DNA of 64,000 nt from 21-14-0-10-32-9 sp964501945 (GTDB taxonomy: Archaea > Nanobdellota > Nanobdellia > Woesearchaeales > 21-14-0-10-32-9). Positions 18,220-31,600 of this stretch are shown here, in pieces (the first letter of the stretch is position 1; each line of letters opens with the position of its first letter). A program made the position numbers and the translations under genes. Below the pieces are notes generated by a model. It was not told the DNA's origin. It did no database searches and saw only the letters and a program-made list of their open reading frames with translations. The stretch covers positions 55,355 through 119,354 of the forward strand of contig CAZCTY010000001.1 of assembly GCA_964501945.1 (NCBI GenBank). The letters run 5' to 3'.

Positions 18220-19994
18220 CTAACAACACCCAACCATCTTTTTTTGAAAATAAAATGAATAAAAACAAAAACAACCAAAACAAACAAAAGAATAAAGTAC
18301 GTAGATAAAAAAGTATCATTTTCTTTTTCAATTAAGAATACAAACTCATTTACACCAGAACCCAAAATTAAAGTATCTTCCACAATTAAATCATCATAAA
18401 AAAGACGAAGACTCAACTCATCACCCAAAGAACCAAAAACATCACCCGTATAAAAAAAAGAACCATCAAAAACTAACAAATCCAAAAAGAACTCATCACC
18501 TGTATTTTTATTAACAACTTCTAAAAATAAAGAATCAGAAACATTACTAATCTCAGCATCAGAAAAAGAAACTAACTTACCATTATCCAAAAACAAAACC
18601 TTGCCAAAAACAGAGAAACTGGGCTTAACTTCATGAACCAACATAGGCTTTCTCACAGGAACAACATCTTCTCTATGAGTAATACCAAAAAAAGACAAAC
18701 CATCAAAGATAGACTCAAAAAAGAACTCACCACCATCTTCTTTTAAAAAAGATGTAGGCAACTCAACCCAATCACGATCCTCAAACCTAACTAGGACAAT
18801 ATCATCAACACCAAGACCTGTATCATTAAGCCACGAACCACTAACAGAGAAAACCAAACTAACACTATCACTGAAAGATTCGTTTACATCAACACGAAAA
18901 TACTCATAAGTCCTAGTACTCAAAGAACTAATACCCTCAGTCCTCGGAGAAAACTCACTAACACTTAAAGATAAAGACCTAAAAGTATCAAGCTCAACGC
19001 GCCTTAAAGCAAAACCTTTCTCGCTAAATGATGCAGAAAAAGAATCCTTATCAGAGGTCGCTGCGGAAACATTACTAAAAAAAACCCTCTGACGCGAAGA
19101 CCTCTCACGAGGCTCATCTACGGTTAAGAAAAATATTTGCCGCACAACCTCACCGAGCAAATCCTCAACATCAATTATAATAATATACTCCCCACTATGA
19201 TGACTTTCAGGCTCAAAAGTTAAAACATTACCATCAAAAAACATACCCTCAGGACCTCTAAAAACAGAATAATTCAAAAAATCAACATCCTCATCCAAAA
19301 CCTCAACTTCATACTCAAAAACATCACCTCGCATAACAGATGTAACAGGCTCAGAGACAATACGAGGATCCTCTTTTTCAACAAAGACCTCAACAAAAAA
19401 CTCCTGCAAAGAATAATCCACGCCATCAGAAGCATTAATCACAACGCTATGATTACCAAACTGATACCTCTCAGGAACCCAATAAACTACATTATCAGAT
19501 AAAGACATACCACTAGGCGCATCAACCAAAGAATATGAAATAACATCCTCATTCCAATCAAAAACCTCAACTTCATAAGAATATTCTTCACCAGCTAAAG
19601 CTTCAACTACAGGATCAGAAATAAAACTAGGCGCAACATTACCAATACTCATATTCAAATACAAATCAACATTACGATGCATACCACTGAGAGTAAAATT
19701 TGAACTATCAACAAAAAAAGAATTAGACACACTAACATTTACATGACTACCCACGCTCCAATTTAAAACAACAGAGAAACGACCAGAACTACCACGACCA
19801 GTACGAGCAGTAATTACCTCGCCAGTGTCAACATTAGTAATATTAACAGGAACATTCTCAAATAATTCCCTGCCCTTTAAGTTGTACACAGAACCATCAA
19901 CACCTAAAGGAACAGGATTTGCAAAAACAACTACGAAAGATAAAATAAAAAATAAAAAAGACGCCATGAATGCAAATAAAATTTTATTATTCAT
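18216..19994 (-). CDS. TM-anchored surface protein with PGF-pre-PGF domain (592 aa)
   Basis: The signal peptide is followed by a mature start near NPVPLGVDGSV, a carboxypeptidase-regulatory-like sandwich, two cadherin/putative-Ig domains (130-310; V-I-N-A-S-D-G-V-D-Y), a PGF-pre-PGF domain (about 315-455, with F-S-V-S-G-S-W-L-N-D and F-F-G-I-T), another sandwich, and a C-terminal TM (about 560-580) ending in Lys/Arg. I chose ATG 19994 rather than a GTG nine bases upstream because AGGTGA sits about six bases before it; it overlaps the 1903-aa gene by 8 bp. PGF-pre-PGF domains are typical of archaeal surface proteins. It may anchor the secreted partners. Confidence 0.75.
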   Translation of the reverse strand: MNNKILFAFMASFLFFILSFVVVFANPVPLGVDGSVYNLKGRELFENVPVNITNVDTGEVITARTGRGSSGRFSVVLNWSVGSHVNVSVSNSFFVDSSNFTLSGMHRNVDLYLNMSIGNVAPSFISDPVVEALAGEEYSYEVEVFDWNEDVISYSLVDAPSGMSLSDNVVYWVPERYQFGNHSVVINASDGVDYSLQEFFVEVFVEKEDPRIVSEPVTSVMRGDVFEYEVEVLDEDVDFLNYSVFRGPEGMFFDGNVLTFEPESHHSGEYIIIIDVEDLLGEVVRQIFFLTVDEPRERSSRQRVFFSNVSAATSDKDSFSASFSEKGFALRRVELDTFRSLSLSVSEFSPRTEGISSLSTRTYEYFRVDVNESFSDSVSLVFSVSGSWLNDTGLGVDDIVLVRFEDRDWVELPTSFLKEDGGEFFFESIFDGLSFFGITHREDVVPVRKPMLVHEVKPSFSVFGKVLFLDNGKLVSFSDAEISNVSDSLFLEVVNKNTGDEFFLDLLVFDGSFFYTGDVFGSLGDELSLRLFYDDLIVEDTLILGSGVNEFVFLIEKENDTFLSTYFILLFVLVVFVFIHFIFKKRWLGVVR

Positions 19995-22900
19995 GAATAT
20001 CACCTAACGGATTATGCAACCAAACACTACTTTGCTTTGAGTTAAAATAATAAGAGTTTAAAGGCGTTAAATTAATCGCACGACTCCAACCATACGAAAC
20101 ATCATTAACAACGAAGTGAGACGAAGACACAAAACTGTTCTTATCAGGATCATAAAAATTAACATGAGATATAGAAAACTCAGGATCAGTATTAATTACA
20201 GGACCATCATAATTTCCAGTGAGCGGTAAAGACTTTTCTTTCAAAGATAGCCAAGGAACCAAGTTTTGACCCTCATCTAAATTAATAGAAACATCACTAT
20301 CAGGCACAACACCTCCAATCTTCAAGCTACACGTATCATCTGCTTCAAAGAAGTAACCGTTCATAGGATCAAATTCAACAAAACTCTCACTTCCCTCACT
20401 TGGAACAAAAACACCATCAACCAAATCAACCCTCAAAAAAGAATTAGAAGAAGAATCAAACTCCCAAATCGCAACCAAACAATCAGAAAAAAACCTCAAA
20501 CCATCATTATACCCATCAAATAATTCATACTCAGATAAATAAAAAGGAACACTAACCATATTAAAACCCTCTTTTAGAGTATGAGATGAAACACCAGCAA
20601 AACTACTATTAAAAGATTCAAAACCATTAGATTCAGAAGTTATCTTAAAAAAAACATCACTTAAACCAGAAACATTATACTCAAAAAAAGACTCAGAGAC
20701 AGAAAAATTAACCTCGTCAGAAAAATTATCAAAACTATTCGCTACATAAACATTATAAGAATCCGCCCCTTCAACTAAATCCCACGAGATAACAAAAGAA
20801 TCATTCTCATACAAATCACTACTAACAACAGGCCTTGGCACAAAAACATCAAAAGAAAAATTCTCATCAGCAAAATCAAAATTACCAAAAGAATCATTAC
20901 ACCAAACATTCCAAACGTACTTTCCATAATCAAGCTCAACTTCAAAAGAATTCAATCCATTAGAAACATTACTACTAGAAACATTCAAAGACAAATTACT
21001 CTCATCACCTAAGTAAAGAGAACACGATTCTAAATTATGATCAAATACACTAAATGAAAAATTAACAACGCCCCTGTCTTGAAGAGAACCATTTAAAGGA
21101 CTCAACAACTCAACACTTGGAGGAGTAACATCAGGAACTAAAGAGATAAAAGAAAAATTCTTCGCAGAATCAAAACCACTCCTACTAGCACTAACAACCA
21201 AAGAATAATCACCAACCCCTAAATCTTGCGTGCTCCAATTAAAACTAAGAAAACCAGAAGACGACGCATCACGAGAAAAAGTACCAACAAGCAACTCCTC
21301 ACCTAAAAGAGCAGTATCAGTTACAACAACATCCTTTTTATAAGAAACATTCAATTCAAACCAAAAAACATCAACAGTCGTATGACCTCCCCCACCATCT
21401 TTTTGCATAGTCCCTCTCAAAACAGTGCTGTTTAAAACATTCCACGAAAGAGATGAAAACTCCCCTGTGATATCATCCCAAGGGCTTGTTGTTTTACTAA
21501 CAGCATTAACACCTGAAAAAGAATTAACAAAACCAGAACCCTCAACATTATAACTAAGATACCAACCAACAAAATTATTAGCATTAGGAACAGCGTACCT
21601 ATAACGAACAAAAACTTCTTCTGCAGATCCAAGAGGAATGAAATCAACAAACCCTGATCCGAGAACAGAAATAGTGCTAGGACCTCCACCCACAGCCTCT
21701 AACCTCGCAAAGGTATCATCATTTTTACCAAGAACATTTTGAGGATTTTGAACATTACCATCCTCATCAAAATCATGCGCATTAAACAAAACACTATCAA
21801 ACAAATCCAAAGCATCAGATGGGGCACTCGCATCAGAATTATTATAATACACAAAATAATCTGAGCTAAAAGAATTACTAGGAACACTAACTTCAAATAA
21901 AACCTCACACCAACCACTACCAGAATTATTAACCAAAAACAAAACTTCCTCAGAATCAACACTTTCATGATTAACTACACGAACCTCATCACAAACAACT
22001 CCAGGAGAGCTAACATTAATACTTGCAATACCTTCAATAATGTCCTCGCCAAGAGTCTCATTTAAAACAATGTTTTGACGAGAAACCCAAGAAGAATTCC
22101 ACCAAGGCACACTACTATTACCCGAAATAGCAAAAGAATCAACACTAGCAGACAGATAATCTCCAAGCAAATCAAAAACACTAACATTAAAATTAATAAG
22201 AGCTCCCTGCTCAAATTCATCACCAACAGACAAATTAACAAACAAATCACTCAAATCAAGAACTTCAAAAGACCAAGAATCACTAACACCAAGATTACCA
22301 AAAGAATCAACACACTCAACACGCCACACATAAAAACCCTCATCAATACTCAAATAAAATTCTTCAACAAAATCACGAGGAACACCACTAACATTATCAA
22401 CTAAAGAACCATCAACAAAAAAAGCACAATGATCAATAGGACTGGAATCACTCACAGAAAAACCAAAATATCTAGGTCCTGCGCTGATCTGAGTATTGTT
22501 TAAAGGATACTCTAAACTAACAACAGGAGGAGTTACATCAATAACATCAACAAAAAAACTAATACGCCGCCCCAAAAAATTATCAGTCTCATTAAAAACT
22601 AAAGAAACATTATAAGACCCAGGCTCAGCAAAAAAATAATCTAAACTAAAAGAACCATTTTCTAAAAGAACAACACTCCCGTCAATTAATAAAGAAAACT
22701 CTCCATCCAAAGGATCTAAAACTTCTCCTGAAATATTTACAAAAGAACCCTCAACAACAGACAAATTATCACTAGTACTATTAAGATACAAATTAATATC
22801 AGGCAAACCCCTCAAAACATCATAATCAAAAAAATCAGTAACATTACTATTACCAGCAGAGTCATTTGCATGCCACCTAAAACTATAACTACTAGCATTT

Positions 22901-25698
22901 AATTTTGTTGCAAACCAATAAACATCACTTCCAAGAATTGTCTCATTAACAAACTCACCTGAAAAATTATGCTCAAATAAAACAGAATCAACACCAAAAT
23001 TATCAAACCAAGAAATACTAAAATTATGAACTTTACCCTCACTAAAATTAGTAGGACTTAGAAAAGAAGTATTAATATCAAAATACTTAGGAGGTGTAGT
23101 GTCAACTAAAACAGAAAAAGTCTCAGCGAAAGAAGACCTACCACTAAGATCAAAACACCTAACACTCCAAGAAAACACACCATCATCTAAACTTCTAGAA
23201 ATAATATTTTGAGAACCACTAACAGGATTTAATAAGCTATCAACCACATCAAAAGAACCAGACTCATTAGTATAAAGAGAACAATAATCTAAATTATCAT
23301 CAAGCGGAATAAAAACAAAATCAACAACATTAGAAGTATACCAAGAATCATTAACAGGAGATATTAAATCAACAACTGGATCAACCAAGTCAACAAAAAA
23401 AGTCCTAGTATCAGATACACCAACCTGATTATCCAAAGAATCATCAACACACTCAACCCGCCAAGAATGAGAACCATCAAAACCACCAATACTAAAATTA
23501 AAAGAAGAAAAAGTATCAACATCCTCAACAGTTTCATTAAGCGAATCATCAACAAATAAAGAACAATTATCAATACCAACAGCGCTCTCAACAACTAACT
23601 CAAAGAAAATAGTAGAAGAATTCAAAAAAACATTATCGTCAGGATTTAAAAGAGAAATAACAGGAGGATCAACTTCTAAAGCCTCAACTTCAAGAGAATA
23701 AACATCAGAAAAACCAACCCAATTAGAAGAGTCAACACAAGAAACCTGCCAAGAATAAATACCATCAGACAAAAACCTCTCAAAAGAATTAAAACCCTCA
23801 AAGACATCAAAAGAAGTACGCTCAACACTACCATTAATTAAAAGAGAACAAGACTCAACATCAGAGTAAGAATCAAAAACACTATAATTAAAAAAAACAA
23901 GATTAGACTCATTAAACAAGTAACCATCCACAGGAGAAACCAAATCAATAACAGGAGGAGACAAATCAACAACCAAAGTCCTATTATCCGATGCAAAAGC
24001 ACTATTACCTGCCAAATCAAAACACTCAACATTCCACAAATTAAAACCCTCAACTAACTGACCAGATAAAAAATTAGAACCCTCACTAATTGTATCAGAA
24101 GAATTAATAACGCTCCAAGAATTAGAAGAATTAGTATACAAATAACAAACATCTAAAGTATTATCATCAAACACAGAGAATTCAAATTCAAAAAAAGAAT
24201 AATTACTAATAAAAAAATCAGCAGTACTCAAAGAAACACTAGGAGGCGTGTTATCAGTAGTATACATAAAAACAGAACTATTAACAACATTACCAAAAAC
24301 ATTGTACGCTGACACGCCCCAAAAATAAGTCTCATCAAAACCAAGATTAGAAGATAAAAACAATCCAGTCTCAAAAACATCAAACGAAGACTCAACAAAT
24401 AAAGGATCAGACAAATCACTATTCAAAGAAACAAACAAAGTATAATTACCAAAAAAATCCTCGCTAGTAGGCTCCCACGAAAATAACGGAGATAAGTTTT
24501 TTGATTCAAAACCATCAACAGGACTAAGCAAATCAAAATCATCAGGAACAACCTTTTCAACAACAAAACTCAAATCAGGATAAAAAACACCGCTCTTACC
24601 AAGATTATCCTCCGCATAAATACTAACAACTTCGTACGTACCACTACTCATCGTATCAGAAAAATCCAAAAAGAATTCATCACCATCACGATCAAGCAAG
24701 AAAACTTCCTCAACGCCAGAAGGATACTTAATTGTAACATTAGCATAATCAACACCAAAATAATCAGTTATAGAAACATTAAACCTAATAGTCTCACTTT
24801 GATTAATAACAGTTTCATTTAACGTAGCACCCTCAAAGATAGGGGGCTCAGAATTCATAAAAAAAGAAAAATTATCCTCACCAAAAGATGACCTACCAAA
24901 ATCATTCTCACAGAGAACATTCCAAGAATAATAACCATCATTCTCAGAGATAGAAAAAGATGAAACAGTATCATTACCAACATCAACCAACTCATCAACA
25001 AAATCCCAAGAACCACTAAAATTACCAAACAAAGAACAAGAACTAATACTAGAATAAAAATCATCAATCACAACGAAATCAAGACTCGCAGGAGATGTTA
25101 AAATAACATCATCAACCTCTGGCGATAAAAGAGAAACAACAGGAGGAAGAGGACCAGTATCAACCTCTAAATAAGACGCATAAACCAAAGCATTCGTAGG
25201 CTGACCACCACTAGCTCTCTCAACCGTCCCTAAATAAAGACGCAAATCATCAAGAGAACCAGAAGGACTATCCCAAGTACAACTAAACCAACCAAGACCA
25301 GAACTACCAGGAACGAATTCACTACATACATTATTTGAACCTTGCCTTAAATAAAAAGTAAACTCAGCAGTATTACCAGTACTTGCATAAACCCAAAGAG
25401 TGATATTTTCAACAAATTCTTCAACAACTTCAGGAAAACCAAACTCAGACGAAACACCATCTCCCATTCTAGAGTCAACAAAACTACTAGTACTAGGACT
25501 GTCAGGAAAACGAGCAGAATCAATGATTTCTTCATGACCCAAAGAACCAGTAGAGCCCCAACCATCTAAAATAGTACTACTAGGATCATAAGTTGCAATT
25601 AAACCACTAACAAAACTAGTCGTTGCAGACAAAAATAAAAGAGATACAACTAATAACAAAAAAATTTTCACACATCCCCCAATTTTTTTTTCAAACAT
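19987..25698 (-). CDS. Giant secreted Ig-repeat protein with DUF2341 (1903 aa)
   Basis: A signal peptide (to about 32) precedes a domain (W-V-Y-A-S-T-G-N-T-A-E-F) also found inside the 2469-aa protein, then about nine Ig-like repeats with paired Cys and many Asn-X-Ser/Thr sites. DUF2341 lies at about 1195-1310 (P-W-W-N-S-S-W). The C-terminus differs from the other two giants: an FN3-like unit, then two related segments (G-F-N-M-V-S-V-P and G-Q-N-L-V-P-W-L) of the kind often seen near the ends of secreted proteins. The outer module is absent and there is no TM anchor. It lies one base after the 2468-aa gene in the operon. Role inferred as surface adhesin or fibre. Confidence 0.8.
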   Translation of the reverse strand: MFEKKIGGCVKIFLLLVVSLLFLSATTSFVSGLIATYDPSSTILDGWGSTGSLGHEEIIDSARFPDSPSTSSFVDSRMGDGVSSEFGFPEVVEEFVENITLWVYASTGNTAEFTFYLRQGSNNVCSEFVPGSSGLGWFSCTWDSPSGSLDDLRLYLGTVERASGGQPTNALVYASYLEVDTGPLPPVVSLLSPEVDDVILTSPASLDFVVIDDFYSSISSCSLFGNFSGSWDFVDELVDVGNDTVSSFSISENDGYYSWNVLCENDFGRSSFGEDNFSFFMNSEPPIFEGATLNETVINQSETIRFNVSITDYFGVDYANVTIKYPSGVEEVFLLDRDGDEFFLDFSDTMSSGTYEVVSIYAEDNLGKSGVFYPDLSFVVEKVVPDDFDLLSPVDGFESKNLSPLFSWEPTSEDFFGNYTLFVSLNSDLSDPLFVESSFDVFETGLFLSSNLGFDETYFWGVSAYNVFGNVVNSSVFMYTTDNTPPSVSLSTADFFISNYSFFEFEFSVFDDNTLDVCYLYTNSSNSWSVINSSDTISEGSNFLSGQLVEGFNLWNVECFDLAGNSAFASDNRTLVVDLSPPVIDLVSPVDGYLFNESNLVFFNYSVFDSYSDVESCSLLINGSVERTSFDVFEGFNSFERFLSDGIYSWQVSCVDSSNWVGFSDVYSLEVEALEVDPPVISLLNPDDNVFLNSSTIFFELVVESAVGIDNCSLFVDDSLNETVEDVDTFSSFNFSIGGFDGSHSWRVECVDDSLDNQVGVSDTRTFFVDLVDPVVDLISPVNDSWYTSNVVDFVFIPLDDNLDYCSLYTNESGSFDVVDSLLNPVSGSQNIISRSLDDGVFSWSVRCFDLSGRSSFAETFSVLVDTTPPKYFDINTSFLSPTNFSEGKVHNFSISWFDNFGVDSVLFEHNFSGEFVNETILGSDVYWFATKLNASSYSFRWHANDSAGNSNVTDFFDYDVLRGLPDINLYLNSTSDNLSVVEGSFVNISGEVLDPLDGEFSLLIDGSVVLLENGSFSLDYFFAEPGSYNVSLVFNETDNFLGRRISFFVDVIDVTPPVVSLEYPLNNTQISAGPRYFGFSVSDSSPIDHCAFFVDGSLVDNVSGVPRDFVEEFYLSIDEGFYVWRVECVDSFGNLGVSDSWSFEVLDLSDLFVNLSVGDEFEQGALINFNVSVFDLLGDYLSASVDSFAISGNSSVPWWNSSWVSRQNIVLNETLGEDIIEGIASINVSSPGVVCDEVRVVNHESVDSEEVLFLVNNSGSGWCEVLFEVSVPSNSFSSDYFVYYNNSDASAPSDALDLFDSVLFNAHDFDEDGNVQNPQNVLGKNDDTFARLEAVGGGPSTISVLGSGFVDFIPLGSAEEVFVRYRYAVPNANNFVGWYLSYNVEGSGFVNSFSGVNAVSKTTSPWDDITGEFSSLSWNVLNSTVLRGTMQKDGGGGHTTVDVFWFELNVSYKKDVVVTDTALLGEELLVGTFSRDASSSGFLSFNWSTQDLGVGDYSLVVSASRSGFDSAKNFSFISLVPDVTPPSVELLSPLNGSLQDRGVVNFSFSVFDHNLESCSLYLGDESNLSLNVSSSNVSNGLNSFEVELDYGKYVWNVWCNDSFGNFDFADENFSFDVFVPRPVVSSDLYENDSFVISWDLVEGADSYNVYVANSFDNFSDEVNFSVSESFFEYNVSGLSDVFFKITSESNGFESFNSSFAGVSSHTLKEGFNMVSVPFYLSEYELFDGYNDGLRFFSDCLVAIWEFDSSSNSFLRVDLVDGVFVPSEGSESFVEFDPMNGYFFEADDTCSLKIGGVVPDSDVSINLDEGQNLVPWLSLKEKSLPLTGNYDGPVINTDPEFSISHVNFYDPDKNSFVSSSHFVVNDVSYGWSRAINLTPLNSYYFNSKQSSVWLHNPLGDIHE

Positions 25699-25699
25699 A

Positions 25700-28600
25700 T
25701 TATTTTATCTCCGTATAAAAAATAACCCTCTCCAAATCAGGACCTTGATACTCACGAAGAGTGGCAGGAACCCTAATTTCAAAATCATTAATACCGCCCT
25801 GATAACCAACTTGATCTTTATTAACCTGAGTTATGAAAACAACGTTCTCAGAACCCGAATACTGAGAAGACTCAGAATGATCCCACAAAATACCAGTCTT
25901 AAAATTATCAGACGTAGTACTATTTACAACAGGAACATCCTCAATGGTTTGACCAAAAATTTCAAAAGTCACACCACTTAAAATCTCGCCATTCCTAGTA
26001 TAAGTATTATTAATAGAATCACCAAACTCATCAGCACCAAGCGCGTTATCAAGCAACACAAAATCCTCCATACGCACATTATCATTTACATCTTTTCCAA
26101 GCGCTTGAAGAGTAGTCCACGAAATCTGAGAATCAAAATCCGTAACATAAATATTACTACCAGTAGAATTATCAACATTCCAATCAAACAACAAACCAAG
26201 AGATGCATCCGTTACGCGAAGAGAATCATCAGTAGTACCAAGAGCGTAATGCCAAAACTCTACGCTAATATTACGAGAAGCAATGTTGTTATCATAATCA
26301 CTTTCAACAACTCTCTGATCAGGATTTACCACTGCAAAGATTTCAGTGGAACCAATAGGAACATTAAACGATGTAGAAACATTAATAGCAGAGCCCTCAC
26401 CTAAAGAATCAACATTAATAGTATCGCCTATTTGATTACCAACAACATCGACCTCATTAGCCCAAAACTCAACATCAAAATCCTCAGCTAAACCCTCCCC
26501 AATGTTCCTAATAGTAGCAGTCACATTAATTAATTCTCCCTCACGCGGATTAGTCTCATTGAAATAAATCTCAGTGTTATTAACGCTCAAATCAGGAATA
26601 GGAACAAAGAACTCCCATGTATCGCTCACACCAGGATTCCCTGCGAAATCAAAACAAGTCACATTCCAAACATAAAGACCACCAATCAAACCAGTTAACT
26701 CAACAATTTCCTCAACGCCATTAGAAACAGACAAATCCTCTCTAACAAGATCGTTGTTTAGAGTTACATCACACACTAAAGGATCAGCTATGTTATCAGT
26801 AGCAGTAAAACTAAGATTCACATCACTACTAAAAACCTCAGAATCATTAACAGGATAATTTAAATTAACAACTGGCGGAACAGTATCAATATTAATAATC
26901 AAGGTTTCACTAATATTAACATTACCAGCCAAATCCTCTGCGATAACGAAGACTTCATAAGAACCATCAGTTAAACCAGAGAGCTCAGATGACGTTACAA
27001 CGCCATTATTACCAGAACCACTATCTTCCAAAGAACCATTCACATAAACCTCGTAATCAATAACGTTCGCCAAATCATCTTCTAAAATAAATTCTAAAAT
27101 GGGCGAATCATTAAACCAAGTATCATTCTCTGTAACAAAGGAAACACTAGGAGGAACCAAGTCAACATTTAAAGTCCTCGTATTAGAAACTCCAAGAACA
27201 TTCAAAACAGTAGTATCAATACACTCAACTCTCCAACTATAAATGCCTTCCATGTTATTTACAAAGAAAGAATTCTGAGCGTCATTTAAAACAGAAGTAT
27301 CAGTTTGGTTCAGTTCGTCATTAATAAACAAAGAACACTGCTCAACACCGGTATCATCAAATACGCGATAGACAAATTCCTGATTAGTTACATTAGTCCA
27401 AAGATTATCATCAGGACTAATCAACGTAATTTCAGGAGGAATAAAAACACTAAAATCACGAGTCTCACTCTCATCAACGTTTCCTGCGAGATCACGACAA
27501 GTCACACTCCACGTATGATTATCCTCGCTCAAACCAAAAACAGATTCTTGATACGGCACACCGTTTAAAACCTGAATGTTCTCACTTTCAACCTCGCCGT
27601 TTATGTTAAGATCACAATACAAAACAGGACTCAACAAATCAGTAACAGTCCAATTAAAAACAATCGGACTCTCATCTAATAATTCATCTTGCAAAGGATT
27701 ATGAAGTTCAACTTCAGGAGCTAATAAATCAACATAAAAAGAAAAAGGCTCAGGCGCAAAAACATTATTATCAAGATCAGTACACGCAACAGTCCAATTA
27801 TACTCACCCTCATCTAAATCATCAAGCTCAAAAGTGTTCAAATTCTTATTTAAAACAGAACTCGTAGATTCAATTACTTCATCATTAATTATTAATTCAC
27901 ATTGAGAAATACCAAAATCATCCTCAGGCAAATAAGTCAAAGTTACACTATCAGTATTAAACCAAGAATAATTTTCAGGACTAACTAATGTAACATTAGG
28001 AGGCGCATCAACCTCAAAGAAAAACTCCTCTGACTGATTATATAAGCCTGCGATGTCAGAACAAAAAACACTCCAAGAATAATTCCCATCAGGCAACAAA
28101 TAACTAAAATTATGAACAGTATTATTTTCAACAAGCAAACTGTCTGGTGTAAGCGAATAAGTATCAACAACAGGCTCATACTCAGTTAAAATAACATCAC
28201 AATACATCTCAGGACTAACCTCGTCCCTAGCTAAAAAACTAAACGTGACATTATTAAAAATTTCAACTGTTTCATTTAACGGATTAAACATTAAAATTTC
28301 GTAAGGAGGCTCAGTATCAACATAATAAATCCAAGAATCATCAGCAGAACCAGTCATATCATTAGTATCTGTGCACTGAACGTTCCACCCATAAGCACCA
28401 TCATCCATGTTCTCAACTAAAAAAGTACTAACCTCTCCAAGAGGAGCATCACTAATAGTATCAACAACATCATTATTTAATATCAAAGAACAAACAGGGA
28501 ATTCCCCACTACCCTCGCTTGGAATAAAACTAAACTCAGTATCCTGAGAATCACTACCAGTATTATTCGCAGGACTTACAAGAGTAACTTTCGGAGGCAA

Positions 28601-31600
28601 TAAAACCTCGAAGTTAATAGTATCACTAACATTAATGTTCCCAGCTTCATCACTACAAGCAACACTCCAATTATATGAACCAGTAAAAAAACCACCAATC
28701 TCTACAGCTACCTCAGAGTTGTTTTCAACAATTAAAGATTCAACTAATTCATCATCCAAGAAAACATCACAAGACATATTACTTGAGAATTCATCAATAA
28801 CATTAAACCTAAAATCATAAGATGACGTTTCAACAACTTGCGCATCTAAAGGATCTAAAAGAGATAAACTAGGAGGCGTCCTATCAACGACGAAACTCCA
28901 AGTATCGCTCACATTAACATTAGAAAACATACCTGAATCCTGACACAAAACACTCCAATCATACAACCCTTCATCTAAATCAGGAACCAAGAAACTAGAA
29001 AGCTCACCACTTGAAACATTAGATGAATTACTCATCTCAAATTCATCGTTTAAATACAACTCACAAAAATCAAAACCATCATTATCAAACGCAAAATAAG
29101 ACAAATTAATAACTAAATCATTTAAATGAGACCCAATAAGAGGAGAATCTAAATTAATAGTAGGGCTTTCATTAATAGTAAAATCACGAGTCTCACTAAC
29201 ATTAACATTACCACCAATATCAACACACATAACATTCCAATCATGAAAACCATCAGGCAAACCACTAACAGTTTCTGAAACAGTAACACCGCTCGTAGTG
29301 TTAGAGCTAAAAAGAGGCTCATCATTAAAATTAACAGTACAAGTTAGAGGGTCCCAATTATCAAAACCAGTATAAGAAAACAAAACACTAGAATCTGGGA
29401 AATAAGCATCATTAACAGGGCTGTGAAGCTCAATAGTCGGTGGAGTAAAATCACCAAAGAAAACCCACGTATCACTAATACCAGTATTATCATTTGAATC
29501 TAAACACTCAACGCGCCAAGAATAAGCCTCTTCCAAGGCATTAAAAGAAAAAGAATTAACTTCATTAGGAACAACCCCTGTATCAGTTTCCTCAAGAGTA
29601 TCATTTATGAAAAGAGAACATTGCTGCAAACCAAAACCATCAAACGGAACATACTCTAAAGCGACTGGGCTTGTATTGACGCCGGTAAAATTTTCAGGAC
29701 TCACCAATTCAACAACAGGAGGAACATCAACAATACTAAGATTAAAAGTATCACTAACATTAACATTGCCTGCCAAGTCTTCACACTCAATTCTCCAAGT
29801 ATAATTACCAATATCAAAACCCTCAACTGTAACATTAGACACAGTATCATTAAATGAAGTAACACTCTCAGTTAGAACATCATCAACAAAAATATTACAA
29901 GTCATCTCAGAAGACCTAGCATCACGAACAATCCACTCAAAATTAACCCAAGACTGAGTCAGAGTATCCTCAGGGATTTGAGGGCTGAAAATGTTTAACT
30001 CGTATGGAGGAGTTCTATCAACATCAAAAAAAGAAACATTAGACTCACCAACAAGGCCACCTATATCAACACATGTAACACTCCAATTATAACTATTCTC
30101 ACTTAAGCCAGAGACACTAAAAGAGTTCTGAGAATTAGCACTAGGAGACGTATCAGTGTCCTCAAGAGAACCATCAACGTATAACTCACAATAATCAAGA
30201 GTTGAAAAAGTTTGAGGAGTATACAAAAAATCAATAGGCTCATCATTCACCCAAGAATTATTCTCAGGGAAATCAAGACTAATAACAGGAGGCTCAGTAG
30301 TCGCAACAATAACTTCCTCAAAATCACTAACAGCAGAAGAATACTTTGACTCGACCAAACAACGAACATCAACAACACCAGGAGTTCCACCCTCAAGTGA
30401 AATAGTTACAGGCACAGTAGAATTAAAAACATCACCTGCAAACTCAGGATTACTTTGCTCAGAGCCAAGAACAACAACACCTGATGTACCAACATCGCTC
30501 CAAGAACCACCACTGCGAACCTGCGCGTAAACATCAACATCCAAACAAGAACCTTGCTCACACGCCACATCACAAACCAAATCAAAAGAACCACCCTGAC
30601 CAACACTCAAAGACTCATTAGGCTGATTCAAAAAAGCACTAAGACTACCAATTTGAGTAAAACCAAGAACATCAACAAAACTTTCAGGATGATCAACTAA
30701 ATGATTAAAACTCCTCGCTTGATTAGGATGATCATTTTCAATACGAATAACATAAAACAGAGAATCCGTACTCTCAAGCCTAATATCGCTAGGAATAGAA
30801 CAAGAACCAATATTCGCACTATTATCACTACTAGCACTAGTACTCTCCTCAGAACAAATCAAAGTATTATCGCCACTATCAGACCGCTTATATAATTGCC
30901 AAGAAGGCGTTAAACGATTATCGCCTGCAGAAAAATAAGTACTAAAATCAACACTAGAACCGCCACTAATCTCTGCACCATTAGAACTCATAAAAGGACT
31001 TGTGGCCTCAACTATGGTTACTGTTTGACCAGATGAAACAGAACCCGAAATACTATCTTCATCACCATCAGTTTCTTGCGCTAAACCAATCTCACACGGA
31101 AAAGTAGAACAATCACCTGTAGCAGTCTCAAACCACAAACCCTCATAAATAACAGGAGGCACATCAACAGTTAAAGACCTAGTATCACTAACCGCATCAT
31201 TACCTGCAACATCATAACACATAATATTCCAATTAAAAACATTATTACTAAAAACACTGCTAATAATAACTTCCTCATCACGAGGAACATCATACAAAGT
31301 GTTAACCACGCTATCATTTACTAAAAGAGAACAATTACTAATGGGGGAATCATCACTAACCTCAAAAGCAAAAGAAACAACACTAGAATCAGTTTCAACA
31401 AAATTATCAATAGGACTTACAAGAGAAATACTAGGAGGAGTTCTATCAATATGAATCGTCCTATTATTAATCCCCCACGCAACATCGGAGTTCTCATCTT
31501 CACATAAAACGTTCCAAGAATAAGAACCCTCATCACTAAACGAAGCACTCAAAGAATTAACAGAACCCTCAACGACATTACTAGTAGAATTTTTAGAACT

